Origin: Thermohalobaculum sp050331395
GTDB lineage: Bacteria; Pseudomonadota; Alphaproteobacteria; Rhodobacterales; Rhodobacteraceae
NCBI GenBank assembly: GCA_050331395.1
Contig: JBHJGX010000017.1
Span: forward strand, 6,148-70,147
Reading direction: 5' to 3'
Length of the DNA: 64,000 nt
Shown here: piece after piece, positions 1 through 7,800 of the stretch
Layout: the number at the start of each line of letters is the position of its first letter
Numbering within the stretch: the stretch's first letter is position 1
Notes under the pieces: model-generated
Databases searched by the model: none
The model's input: the letters and a program-made list of their open reading frames with translations, nothing else
What the model was told of the DNA's origin: nothing
Position numbers and translations under genes: made by a program

Positions 1-84
1 GGGGATGATCAGACCGCCCTGGGTCTTCTCGTCGGACTCGATGCGCTTGACGAGGACCCGGTCGTGCAGAGGAGTAAAGTTCAT
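1..84 (-). CDS. groES: Co-chaperonin GroES, N-terminal part (runs off window)
   Basis: Reading the minus strand from the ATG at 84-82 gives 28 residues beginning MNFTPLHDRVLVKR, the highly conserved GroES N-terminus, followed by the IESDEKTQGG stretch that leads into the mobile loop. GroES caps the GroEL folding chamber in the cytoplasm. The rest of the gene, and presumably groEL, lies before position 1. An AAGGG-like ribosome binding site lies about 10 nt upstream. A CIRCE operator is present upstream, so heat-shock control by HrcA is expected. The identification is certain; only the remaining length is unseen. Confidence 0.95.
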   Translation of the reverse strand, partial: MNFTPLHDRVLVKRIESDEKTQGGLIIP

Positions 85-133
85 GGCAGCATACCCTTTG
101 GATGTTGCGGTTTCCGGTTGAACCCGGAGCGTG

Positions 134-160
134 TTAGCACTCAGCAAACCTGAGTGCTAC
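134..160. promoter_or_regulatory. CIRCE element (HrcA operator) upstream of groES
   Basis: TTAGCACTC at 134-142, a 9-nt spacer (143-151) and GAGTGCTAC at 152-160 form the classic CIRCE inverted repeat (consensus TTAGCACTC-N9-GAGTGCTAA). Only the last base departs from consensus. It sits 50 to 76 bp upstream of the groES start, between a promoter-like sequence and the gene. CIRCE is bound by the HrcA repressor, so this predicts HrcA repression of groESL. Confidence 0.95.
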
Positions 161-168
161 CAGCGGCC

Positions 169-197
169 CATTTGGCGAAGGGTCACGCGCCTGTCAA
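169..197 (-). promoter_or_regulatory. Probable groES promoter
   Basis: On the minus strand a perfect TTGACA (192-197, preceded by C, giving the CTTGAC also favoured by alphaproteobacterial RpoH) lies 16 to 17 nt from a weak -10 (CCAAAT or CAAATG at 169-175). The predicted transcription start falls directly at the CIRCE element, as expected for HrcA-controlled chaperonin promoters. Whether sigma-70 or RpoH reads it cannot be decided. Positions 198-414 contain no gene that I can support. Confidence 0.55.
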
Positions 198-414
198 GAT
201 GTCGCGAGGGATTTTGCGAGCGAAGGGCCCGCGAACGCTGCACCTGCTCCGCGAGCCGGTGAGACCTAAGGACAGGGATCGCCGTTCGCGAGGGGTGGAA
301 GGCCAAAAATGCGCGCTGACCGGCCCTGAGACGGACCAGTCAGCCGAATGGGCCGGGTGAATTTCGGCCTACGGCCGGCCCTCTCGGACCGGCTTCGATC
401 AGCGATGCTTTCGA

Positions 415-1107
415 TCAGCGACGGCTTCGTATGACGAGCGCCCCAAGCCCGCTCAAGAGCAAGAGCGCCGATGCTGGCAGCGGGACCACCGCCTCGCCGC
501 CTTCCTCAACGAAGGTCGCAAAACCGAAATCGCTGCTCGGCCCACCGACGAAATTGCCATTGTTCGCACTGAACGGCGCCCCCGGAACATAGGACCGCGT
601 GTTGTCGGCGATCTCGATAAACCACCTGTAAGACGTGCCGGCAGAAGCACCCTGTGGGGCGCCGGGGCTCAGCAGGATGCCGAGGGTGTCTCCGGCGTTG
701 ACCGATGCCGGGTTGGCAAAACCGAGGTCGATCAACATCGGGGCGTCTGTGGTCACGTCCGCCGGGCCAAAGCTCGTAGTTGAGAGCGTGTCGACGACGG
801 TGATCGGGGTCGACGTTCCGCTCAAGGTGACGATGCTCACATCCACGTCGAAATCCGGCGTGGCGAGCGGGTTCCGGATCAGTTGGAGCTGAACGCGCGT
901 CAGGTCGCCGGTGATGCCGACCACGAAGGTCTGCAAGAGTTCATTCGTGAAGTCGGTGTCCGCGAAAAACCCGACGGTAGGCCCGCCCGAGATTCCGAAA
1001 CCGTCAACGGTAATCAGATTGTCCTGATCGATGGTGTCGGCGGTGGCAACGGAGGTGAGGCACGCAAGTGGCGCCGCGAAAGCGACAGTGAAAAAAAACT
1101 TCGGCAT
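415..1107 (-). CDS. VPLPA-CTERM sorting domain protein (secreted)
   Basis: A 230-residue exported protein. It has an N-terminal signal peptide (MPKFFFTVAFAA onward, cleavage near the ATADT region) and a C-terminal tail of VVPLPAS, a hydrophobic helix and the basic end RSRR. That tail is the VPLPA-CTERM sorting signal, recognised by a dedicated exosortase in envelope or exopolysaccharide systems. The middle is Thr/Ser/Val-rich, beta-type, and has no recognised domain. The start at 1107 is preferred over an upstream in-frame ATG at 1143 because GGGAG lies just upstream and the signal peptide then begins correctly. No exosortase gene is in the window. A second protein of the class is at 17852-18673. 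Confidence 0.85.
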   Translation of the reverse strand: MPKFFFTVAFAAPLACLTSVATADTIDQDNLITVDGFGISGGPTVGFFADTDFTNELLQTFVVGITGDLTRVQLQLIRNPLATPDFDVDVSIVTLSGTSTPITVVDTLSTTSFGPADVTTDAPMLIDLGFANPASVNAGDTLGILLSPGAPQGASAGTSYRWFIEIADNTRSYVPGAPFSANNGNFVGGPSSDFGFATFVEEGGEAVVPLPASALLLLSGLGALVIRSRR

Positions 1108-1246
1108 TGGACACTCCCTATCGGCGTGAAACGATTGTAACATGCGTTTCTAACAACTTTGTGACCGATGTGCGGGTTTCCACCTCGCCAAAAACCCGGT
1201 GCGCGTGTAAAAAACGGGACCGATTAATGAGTTGGTGGAGATCGCG

Positions 1247-2332
1247 ATGATTGCTCGGATGGTGTCCTACGCCGCTTGTCTCTGGCTCGCCGGACTGGTG
1301 GTGCCTGGAGACGCCGAGGCCCGCTGCCGCGGCACGGATCTGATGGCTGAGCTCGCGCGTCAGGACCCGGCCGCCCACAACGCGATCCTCGACGCGGCCG
1401 CAGAGGTCCCGAATGGCGAGGGCATCTTTTGGCAAGTTGCCCGGCCGGACAGTCCCGAGACGGCGCCCTCCTATCTTCTCGGCACCTTGCACAGCACCGC
1501 CGCCGCCGCCCGCGGACTGCCCGCTCCGGTGGCAGAAGCGCTCGACCGGGCCCGGGTCCTCCTCGTCGAGATCAGCGCCGAGGAGAAGGCCCGCATGCAA
1601 GCCCGCATGACCAGCGATCCGACCTTTGCGTTCGCGACGGGCGGGCCGACGCTGTCCGAGCGGCTCGGGCCCGACGTGCTGCCGATCGCCCGGCGCGCGC
1701 TGGCGAGCCGCGGCGTGCCGCTCGCGATTGCGGACCGGATGAAGCCCGCCCTCGTCGTCTCGATGATCGCGCTGCCCGCCTGCGAGCTGGCCAATCTCCG
1801 CCAGGGCGCCCGGGTCCTCGACGAAGCGGTGATCGCCATCGCAGAGACCGCAGGCACGCCGGTCCAAGGCCTCGAGACCGTCGATGCGGCCTTTGCCGCC
1901 TTCGATGCGCTCTCCGAGGCGGAGATGACCCAGCTGCTCACCGACGGCTTCCGGGCGATCGACGCAGAGGAAGACCTGCGCGCGACGCTGGAAGAACTCT
2001 ATGCGGCCGAGCGGATCGCAGCGATCATGGAGTTCAACATCTGGTTTTCCGACAGCCGCGACGGTGGGCGCGACACGCGCGCCAGCGCCGAGGCGCTCGA
2101 ACGCACGCTGCTGGCGGAGCGGAACCGGCTCTGGCTGCCCGCGATCCTGGCCGAAATGTCGAAGGGCGGCGTGCTCGTCGCCGTGGGGGCGCTGCACATG
2201 ACCGGCCGGCACGGGCTTGTCGCCCTGCTCCGGGCGAAGGGCTATGAGGTCGAGCGGGTCGCGCTCGGGGACGCGCCGGCCGTCGCCCCGCCGCGGCCGG
2301 GCTTCACGCGCCCGCCCCAAGCAGAAGACTGA
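1247..2332 (+). CDS. TraB/GumN family protein
   Basis: A 361-residue protein with a signal peptide (about residues 1-25, ending in AEA), so probably periplasmic. It carries the TraB/GumN hallmarks: YLLGTLHS near residues 77-83, and a C-terminal GALHMTGRHGL followed by LLRAKGYEVERV. The family contains putative metal-dependent peptidase-like proteins (TIKI/TraB fold), but the substrate here is unknown. The ATG at 1247 is chosen because GGTGGAG precedes it by 6 nt; an upstream TTG at 1232 is less likely. The 3' end overlaps the convergent DUF3429 gene by 29 bp. Confidence 0.85.
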   Translation: MIARMVSYAACLWLAGLVVPGDAEARCRGTDLMAELARQDPAAHNAILDAAAEVPNGEGIFWQVARPDSPETAPSYLLGTLHSTAAAARGLPAPVAEALDRARVLLVEISAEEKARMQARMTSDPTFAFATGGPTLSERLGPDVLPIARRALASRGVPLAIADRMKPALVVSMIALPACELANLRQGARVLDEAVIAIAETAGTPVQGLETVDAAFAAFDALSEAEMTQLLTDGFRAIDAEEDLRATLEELYAAERIAAIMEFNIWFSDSRDGGRDTRASAEALERTLLAERNRLWLPAILAEMSKGGVLVAVGALHMTGRHGLVALLRAKGYEVERVALGDAPAVAPPRPGFTRPPQAED

Positions 2333-2756
2333 CCGCCGCGCCCGCCGTCAGCGGCCATCTGAGCCGTGGCCACCAAGCCGGCGCACCCCCTGCTCGCGTC
2401 AGCGCGACATCCGCCCCGAGAAGCGCGACGAAGCCGAGGGCGAGAAGCGCGAGCGACCAAGGCGGTGCAAGGGCACCGGCCACCGCCCAAGCATAAAGCG
2501 CCGGCACCACCGATCCGGCGATCGGTCCCCAGTCGGGGCCGCGGCCGAGCCCCGCCGCCGCAAAGCCCCATCGGCAGCCGCCCATGAAGGAGAGGATCGC
2601 GACGCCGTAGCCCTCGAGCCAAGTAACCGCTGCGCCTTGCCAGCCCGCCGGCCCGAAACTCGCCAGGAGCGCGAGACCCGCAAAGGGCAGCACGCCGGCA
2701 CCCCCGAGCCAGAGGGCGGCCGGGGGGACCTGGTCGGAACGCAGAGGGTCGGTCAT
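2304..2756 (-). CDS. DUF3429 family membrane protein
   Basis: About 150 residues, almost entirely hydrophobic, with four or five predicted membrane helices. It includes the conserved block around LEGYGVAILSFMGGCRWG (roughly residues 48-65), typical of DUF3429 inner-membrane proteins of proteobacteria. Function is unknown. The ATG at 2756 (MTDPLRSDQ) is preferred over in-frame upstream codons because it begins at the family's usual N-terminus. The gene is divergent from the DCC-family gene and convergent with the TraB gene. Confidence 0.8.
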   Translation of the reverse strand: MTDPLRSDQVPPAALWLGGAGVLPFAGLALLASFGPAGWQGAAVTWLEGYGVAILSFMGGCRWGFAAAGLGRGPDWGPIAGSVVPALYAWAVAGALAPPWSLALLALGFVALLGADVALTRAGGAPAWWPRLRWPLTAGAAVSLLLGAGA

Positions 2757-2818
2757 CGGGTGGCTCCGTCGGTGTTCGCGCGCTTGATCACCGCCAGCGC
2801 AGTGCCAAGTTCTCAAGC

Positions 2819-3211
2819 ATGAGCACAGATCTATCCGATACCGCCCCCGAGACAAACGTTGCCCGCGCCGACCCGAGGGCGGCGCACATCGTTTATTATG
2901 ACGGCAACTGCCCGGTCTGCCGGCGCGAAATTGGCTGGTATGGCCGGATGCGCGGCGCCGAGGACGTGCGCTTCGTTGATATCGTCGATGCGCCCGTGCC
3001 CGACGGGTTCACCCGAGAGGCGCTCTTGCGGCGCTTCACGGTCATCCGCCGGGACGGGGTCGCCGCTTCGGGCGCCCGCGGCTTTGCCGCGCTCTGGCGC
3101 GCGCTCGGACCGACGCGTCTGCTCGGACGGGTCGCCGAACGACCGCCGATCGTCTGGATCGCGGAAGGCGCCTATCGGCTCTTCTTGCGGATCCGCAAGC
3201 TCTGGCGCTGA
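2819..3211 (+). CDS. DCC-family (DUF393) thiol-disulfide oxidoreductase-like protein
   Basis: A 130-residue protein with the DCC motif VYYDGNCPVCRREIGWY. The CxxC pair is at residues 31-34, and FVDI follows at the expected distance. The family is thioredoxin-like and presumed to have redox activity, although few members have been studied. There is no signal peptide, so it is probably cytoplasmic. The intergenic gap to the divergent DUF3429 gene is only about 60 bp, so the two promoters must be close together. Confidence 0.85.
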   Translation: MSTDLSDTAPETNVARADPRAAHIVYYDGNCPVCRREIGWYGRMRGAEDVRFVDIVDAPVPDGFTREALLRRFTVIRRDGVAASGARGFAALWRALGPTRLLGRVAERPPIVWIAEGAYRLFLRIRKLWR

Positions 3212-3274
3212 GGCGCCTTGCCGGGGACGGCATCGCGCGGCAAGGTTCGTGTACATCGGAGAAAGACTGATCCC

Positions 3275-4705
3275 ATGCGCCGCACCGCCCGCGTCACCGG
3301 CACGCTCTGTGCCGTTCTCGGCCTCGGCTGGACCGGCCTCTGGTTCGCAGGCAGCTACGCGGCCGATGAGGGTTTGGTCCGCGCCCTGGACGATGCGGCG
3401 GCCGCCGGAATGGACGTGTCGCTCGGCGCCCGGCGGTTCACCGGGTTTCCCTTCGCTCTCCGCGCCGAATTGGCCGATCTGGCGCTCCGAGACCCGTCGA
3501 GCGGGGCGGAGCTGCATTTCCCCCGGCTGACCGGCGGGGTCGCAGTCGATGATCCGACCGCCGTCGTGACCCGATTGCCGAACCAGTTCACCATGCGCCT
3601 GCCGGTGGCGGGTCGCATGGTGCCGATCGAGGTGGAAGCCGAAGACGCAGTCTTGAGAGCGACGGGGTTCGCGGACCCGGCCCCGCGCCTGGAAATCCGG
3701 GCAGCGCGGCTCCTCTTCGTCCACGCTGAGGCGGCCGACGCGCCGGCACTCGCGCTCGAGATGATCGGTGCCGAGGGCACGCTGACGGCGCCCGCACCCG
3801 ACGGCTCCGGAGCGGCGAAAGGGCAGCTTCGGCTCGACCGACTGGATTGGGCGGGACAAAGCGGTCGGCCGGCACTCGTTGCTGAGGGCAATCTCGATGG
3901 GGTGGCGCTCACATTCGGGGCAAAGCCCGCGAGCCCGGGGGCGGCGACGGAACTCGACCTCGCGGTCACAGCGGTCAGGGGGCGCGGCCGCGTCGTCCCG
4001 CCGGCAGAAAGCGCCCCCCGTCGCATCGACTGGGAGGTGACGACGCTCTCGGCGACGCTCGAATTTGCAAATGCGCGGGCCCGCGCGGGCCTCGCCTCGG
4101 AGCGGACGCGCGTGAGCCTCCCTGCGGCGGACGGGCCCGCCACCGCGCTCATTGCCGACGCCGCCGAAGCGCGGGCCGATCTGCCGCTCAACACGGAGCA
4201 CGCGCCAGCACCCGTCGCCGCTTCGATCCGGCTCGCGCGCCTCGACGGTGACGCCGCCTTCTGGTCCGCGGCCGACCCCGACGACGTGCTGCCCCGAGAA
4301 CCGCTCGGCATCAGCCTCGATCTCTCAGGCGACGTCCGCCCACAGGCGCCGGGTGCACCGCGGACGCGGCTTCCGGGAACCGCGATGTCGCTGCCGTTCG
4401 CAATCGGGACGCTCCGCCTCGACGGAGCCGAGATTTCCGGCCTTGGCGCGCGGGCGACCGCGTCGGGCGTCCTCGACCTCGCCTCGGGCAATCCGCCACA
4501 GGAAGGACGGTTGGGGGTCGCCGTCGAAGGGGCTGGCGCACTCCTCGGCGCGCTCCGGCGCACGCAGCTCGTGCCGCTCGAACTCGTGCAGGCGGCGGGG
4601 CTTGCCCTTTTCTACTTCGAGCGCTCGGCTGTGCCTGGGCGGCTGACGACGGAACTGCGGCTCGATGGTGGTCGCTTGTTCTTGAACGGCAAACCGATCC
4701 GCTGA
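3275..4705 (+). CDS. DUF2125 domain protein
   Basis: A 476-residue protein with an N-terminal signal or anchor helix (about residues 8-28) and a long beta-rich region. Features such as SLGARRFTGFPFALRAEL and LRLDGGRLFLNGKPIR at the C-terminus are typical of DUF2125, an alphaproteobacterial family predicted to be envelope-associated and distantly similar to lipid-transfer AsmA-like proteins (the latter is inference). The start at 3275 is chosen for the CGGAGAAAG ribosome binding site; the open frame extends further upstream without a good site. It is followed by the first copy of a 199-bp repeat. Confidence 0.8.
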   Translation: MRRTARVTGTLCAVLGLGWTGLWFAGSYAADEGLVRALDDAAAAGMDVSLGARRFTGFPFALRAELADLALRDPSSGAELHFPRLTGGVAVDDPTAVVTRLPNQFTMRLPVAGRMVPIEVEAEDAVLRATGFADPAPRLEIRAARLLFVHAEAADAPALALEMIGAEGTLTAPAPDGSGAAKGQLRLDRLDWAGQSGRPALVAEGNLDGVALTFGAKPASPGAATELDLAVTAVRGRGRVVPPAESAPRRIDWEVTTLSATLEFANARARAGLASERTRVSLPAADGPATALIADAAEARADLPLNTEHAPAPVAASIRLARLDGDAAFWSAADPDDVLPREPLGISLDLSGDVRPQAPGAPRTRLPGTAMSLPFAIGTLRLDGAEISGLGARATASGVLDLASGNPPQEGRLGVAVEGAGALLGALRRTQLVPLELVQAAGLALFYFERSAVPGRLTTELRLDGGRLFLNGKPIR

Positions 4706-4740
4706 ACCGAAGCCCTCGAATTCGCGCCACTCAAAAGATT

Positions 4741-4939
4741 GCGCCGCCCCGAGTGAGGAGGCGGGCTCGCCCGCCCCCGCAACGAGACGATCTCTTGCCC
4801 CGGCACCGCCGGGGCACCGCTTGAGCCGGCCGCCTCCGAAGGCGGACGGATTTACCGGCGACGCCTCGGGGCTCCGCCCCTCCGCGTCACGAGATTGCCT
4901 CGCGCGGGCGCGCCGGACGAGCCGGCGCTTGCGCTCAGG
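4741..4939. repeat. 199-bp intergenic repeat, copy A
   Basis: This segment reads as the reverse complement of 6583-6781. By hand alignment there are about 14 mismatches and no gaps, and the last 80 or so bases (4857-4939) are identical. Identity stops abruptly on both sides. The element is full of short palindromes, for example GGCGGGCTCGCCCGCC and GGGGCTCCGCCCC. It fills most of the 335-bp gap between the DUF2125 gene and the YegP gene. The two sides of that gap (4706-4740, 4940-5040) show nothing recognisable. Substitutions between the copies are mostly amino-acid changing in the shared open frame, so it is not a conserved coding sequence. Confidence 0.85.
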
Positions 4940-5040
4940 CGAGACCGCGGACGAGAACCCTCGGCGCTTTACCGGCCGTCGCCATGTGTCCGAGCCTACA
5001 TGGCAGACACGCTGCGCCCGCACCCAACGACACTCGCCGA

Positions 5041-5352
5041 CTATAGGACAAATCCTTGGCGCGCCGCATTCGCTTCGGCCTCGATCCGGCTTGCGAAGCC
5101 GCGCGAGGCTGCGCCGACGACCCGACCGTCGGCCGCATAGCGCCGCCAACGGTAGCGTCCCCGCTTATCGATGTAGAAATCCCACCGGTCCTGCGGATCG
5201 GCGCCGCGGGTCATATTCGCTTCGCACGCAGCCCGATCGCCGAAACCCTCCGAGGACGCCCCGACCACATCGCCGGCCTGGTCGAGACGCCGCCAGCGAT
5301 AGGCGCCGCGTTTGTCCTGAAAGACCTCGAACCGATCTCCATCGCCCGTCAT
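5041..5352 (-). CDS. YegP family protein (tandem DUF1508)
   Basis: A 103-residue protein made of two DUF1508 repeats: FEVFQDKRGAYRWRR (first half) and WDFYIDKRGRYRWRR (second half). Each is followed by a gly-rich linker and an alanine-rich helix. The YegP fold is a small dimer-like alpha/beta domain of unknown function. The start at 5352 (MTGDGDRFE) is chosen because upstream in-frame residues do not resemble the family. It lies just downstream of the DpkA-like gene on the same strand (90 bp gap). Confidence 0.85.
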   Translation of the reverse strand: MTGDGDRFEVFQDKRGAYRWRRLDQAGDVVGASSEGFGDRAACEANMTRGADPQDRWDFYIDKRGRYRWRRYAADGRVVGAASRGFASRIEAEANAARQGFVL

Positions 5353-5442
5353 GCCCGTCCTCCCCGCGTTGAGCGGCCCGGGCGCCGCCGACGGCAGTCT
5401 AGCACGCTTCGCGCCGCCCCGCCGCAGGTCGCGCACGGGCCG

Positions 5443-6459
5443 CTAGCTCTCCAGAAGTTCGAGGATCCGACCGTGAAGGCCGGTCGGCACCACGACACCT
5501 TCGGTTTCGCTCCGCGCCCGGTTGCCAAGGCGCCGGTCTCCCGGCAAGCGCACGCCCTCTTCGCGCCCGAGTTCCGCAAATAGCGCCTCGGCCCGCGCGA
5601 GGCCCGAGGGGCCGCCGAACCGCCCGGGATCGATGGCGATCAGAATTTCACCGCCCAGTTGCGGGCCGCCGACGCTTGCCGACGCGCCGGCTTCGAGGCT
5701 CGTCACTTCATCGAGAAGCGGGCCGGCCAACAGATCGACCATGAGTGCGATCGCCGCCCCTTTGTAGCCGCCGAAGGCGCATTGTGCACCGCCCTCCAGG
5801 ATGGCCTTCGGATCGGTCGTCGGTTGGCCTTCCGCATCGATCCCGGCACCCTTGGAAACCGGACGACCGTCGCGGGCATGGATCTGAAGCTCTCCGCGAG
5901 CCATCGCGGCCGAGGCCTGGTCCCAGACCATCGCTCCGCCGCCGGGGCGCGGCCAGGCGAACGACATCGGGTTTGTGCCGAAGACCGGCCGACGACCGCC
6001 TGCCGCCGTGACATAAGGCGGCGAGGACGTCATCGCCAGCGCGACGAGACCCTCTGAGGCCAGGCGCTCGGTCTCCGGCCAAAGGGCAGCGAAATGCACG
6101 GTCCTTCGAAGCGAGAGCGCAGCGATCCCGGTCTCACGCGCGAGCGCGGCCAGTGGCGGCAGCACCACGGGATGCGCAACCGAAGCGAAACCGCAATCTC
6201 CTTCACCGGCGAGAACGGCGGGGGCGCTTTGGCGAACCGACGGACGTGCCCGGCCGTTGGCCACCCGGGCTTCGAGCAACGCCACATGCCCGGGCAGCCG
6301 AAAGAGCCCGTGGCTCTTTGCGCCATCTCTTTCGGCCATGGTCATATTCTCGGCGATCGCCGCGGCATTCTCCGGGTCGCAGCCCCTCGCGACCAACACG
6401 CGCTCTGCCAATCCGCGGATCTCCCCAAGCGACAGCCGCACGCCCTCGATAATTTCCAT
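5443..6459 (-). CDS. Delta1-piperideine-2-carboxylate / pyrroline-2-carboxylate reductase (Ldh family, DpkA-like)
   Basis: A 338-residue NAD(P)H-dependent oxidoreductase of the LDH2/MDH2 family. Diagnostic segments are ERDGAKSHGLFRLPGH (His at residue 50), VHFAALWPE, DAEGQPTTDPKAILEGG, FGGYKGAAIALMV and LPGDRRLGNRA. These match what I recall of Pseudomonas DpkA more closely than malate or lactate dehydrogenases of the family. DpkA enzymes reduce cyclic imines to L-pipecolate or L-proline in D-lysine, D-proline and 3-hydroxyproline breakdown. A strong AGGAGGAG site precedes the ATG at 6459. The gene is divergent from a ProC-like gene, with repeat copy B between them. Substrate assignment is inference. 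Confidence 0.75.
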   Translation of the reverse strand: MEIIEGVRLSLGEIRGLAERVLVARGCDPENAAAIAENMTMAERDGAKSHGLFRLPGHVALLEARVANGRARPSVRQSAPAVLAGEGDCGFASVAHPVVLPPLAALARETGIAALSLRRTVHFAALWPETERLASEGLVALAMTSSPPYVTAAGGRRPVFGTNPMSFAWPRPGGGAMVWDQASAAMARGELQIHARDGRPVSKGAGIDAEGQPTTDPKAILEGGAQCAFGGYKGAAIALMVDLLAGPLLDEVTSLEAGASASVGGPQLGGEILIAIDPGRFGGPSGLARAEALFAELGREEGVRLPGDRRLGNRARSETEGVVVPTGLHGRILELLES

Positions 6460-6582
6460 AGCTTTCTCCTCCTGCTCTCACGGGTTGCGGAGAGACTGAA
6501 CGCCGATACGGCAAAGGAAAAGAGCGTTGACGAAGACCCAGCCTTTAGCGGCAGTCATGCGCCGCGCGCGTCGCGGATCCCA

Positions 6583-6781
6583 CCTGAGCGCAAGCGCCGG
6601 CTCGTCCGGCGCGCCCGCGCGAGGCAATCTCGTGACGCGGAGGGGCGGAGCCCCGAGGCGTCGCCGATAAGCCCGTCCGCCTTTGAAGGCGGACGGCTCA
6701 AGCGGTGCCCCGGCGGTGCCGGTGCAAGAGTTTGTCTCGCTGCGGGGGCGGGCGGGCCCGCCTCCTCGCTCGGGCCGGCGC
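6583..6781. repeat. 199-bp intergenic repeat, copy B (inverted relative to copy A)
   Basis: Same length as copy A (4741-4939) and opposite orientation, about 93 percent identical by hand alignment. It contains the imperfect palindrome CCGTCCGCCTT (6673-6683) / AAGGCGGACGG (6686-6696), with 11-bp arms around TG, and GGGGC-GGA-GCCCC at 6642-6654. Near both ends of the element a GCGCCGGC motif occurs in opposite orientation, possibly remnants of terminal inverted repeats. It lies in the 415-bp gap 6460-6874 between the divergent DpkA-like and ProC-like genes. The rest of that gap must hold their promoters, but I see no clear -35/-10. Confidence 0.85.
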
Positions 6782-6874
6782 CGGGCGGCGGGCAGCGCGC
6801 GCAATGCGATCTGACGCGGTTTCCCTTGCCCTGCGGAGCGACGCGGCTCTAGGGTCCTTGTTAGGAGTGCGCGA

Positions 6875-7675
6875 ATGACACTGCGTGGACAAATCGGGAT
6901 CATTGGCGGCACAGGCGCGCTCGGCAGCGCAATCGCCCTCGCGCTTTTAGAGACCGGAACCGTCCGGCCGTCCGATCTCGTGGTGGCGAACCGTTCTGGC
7001 GAGCTCGGGCCGCTCGCGGATTGGCAGGAGGTTCGGGTGACCACCTCGGCCGAGGTTCTCGTCCACGCTGCCGGGTTGGTTTTGCTCGCGGTCCCGCCCG
7101 ACCAAGCGGCGGGCCTTCGGATCCACGCACCGGGCCGGCTTGTCGTCTCGGTCATGGCCGGTGTTTCGCTTGCGCGTCTTGCAGAAATCGCCGGCTCCGG
7201 GCGCGTCGTCCGCGCCATGTCGAGCCCCGCCGCGCGCCGGCGGCTCGCTTTCTCGCCGTTCATGGCCGGACCGGCTGCTTCGGCCGAGGACGTGGTTCAA
7301 GTTCGCACTCTCTTCGCGGCCTGCGGGATCGCCGAGGAAATCGAGGACGAAGCGCTGCTCGACGTCTTCACCGCGCTCACGGGGCCAGTGCCCGGTTTCG
7401 TCGCCGCCGTGGCCGCAGCCATGGCCGCTTGGGCCGAGGCCCGCGGCGCGCCGCCGGCCACCGCCGAGCGGGCCGTGAGGCAGCTCTTCCTGGCAAGCGG
7501 CAGGCTGATCGCCGAGAGCCCGAATCCGCCCTCGGCCGAGGTCGCCGCAATGATCGCCTATGGTGGCACGACTGCGGCAGGGCTCGATCGGTTGGCCGCC
7601 TCCCCCTTCGCCGAGGCGCTGGCCGATGCCCTCGACGCCGCAGCCCGCCGGGCCGGACGCATCGCCGAGGGGTGA
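6875..7675 (+). CDS. Pyrroline-5-carboxylate reductase family protein (ProC-like)
   Basis: A 266-residue protein with an N-terminal Rossmann motif (IGIIGGTGALGSA, residues 7-19), a middle VVRAMSSPAA block where ProC has RxMPNxP, and the C-terminal AYGGTTAAGLDRL corresponding to the ProC SPGGTT signature. ProC makes L-proline from pyrroline-5-carboxylate with NAD(P)H. Several signature residues differ (MSSPAA for MPNTPA, AYGGTT for SPGGTT), so it may be a diverged paralogue with another cyclic-imine substrate, not the housekeeping enzyme. The divergent DpkA-like neighbour supports an imino-acid role. Confidence 0.75.
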   Translation: MTLRGQIGIIGGTGALGSAIALALLETGTVRPSDLVVANRSGELGPLADWQEVRVTTSAEVLVHAAGLVLLAVPPDQAAGLRIHAPGRLVVSVMAGVSLARLAEIAGSGRVVRAMSSPAARRRLAFSPFMAGPAASAEDVVQVRTLFAACGIAEEIEDEALLDVFTALTGPVPGFVAAVAAAMAAWAEARGAPPATAERAVRQLFLASGRLIAESPNPPSAEVAAMIAYGGTTAAGLDRLAASPFAEALADALDAAARRAGRIAEG

Positions 7676-7737
7676 GCCCTCGGGTGGCCGCGATCGGGGG
7701 GCTTGCCCGCGCGCCCGCTTCGCCCTATCGAACGCCC

Positions 7738-7800
7738 ATGATCACCGCTGCACCGACCTGCCGCCCGGCGACCGCGCTCCTTCTCCTTACCGGCCCCTGA
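7738..7800 (+). CDS. leuA leader peptide (20 aa, four consecutive Leu codons)
   Basis: A 20-codon open frame begins at the ATG at 7738 and ends with TGA at 7798-7800, about 100 nt upstream of leuA. It encodes MITAAPTCRP then ATALLLLTGP. The run of four Leu codons (CTC CTT CTC CTT) close to the stop is the signature of amino-acid attenuation leaders. A stable inverted repeat begins within the last codons. In such systems, ribosome stalling at Leu codons during leucine shortage alters RNA folding and permits leuA expression. Too short for ordinary gene callers; it was found by reading the intergenic region. Confidence 0.8.
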   Translation: MITAAPTCRPATALLLLTGP

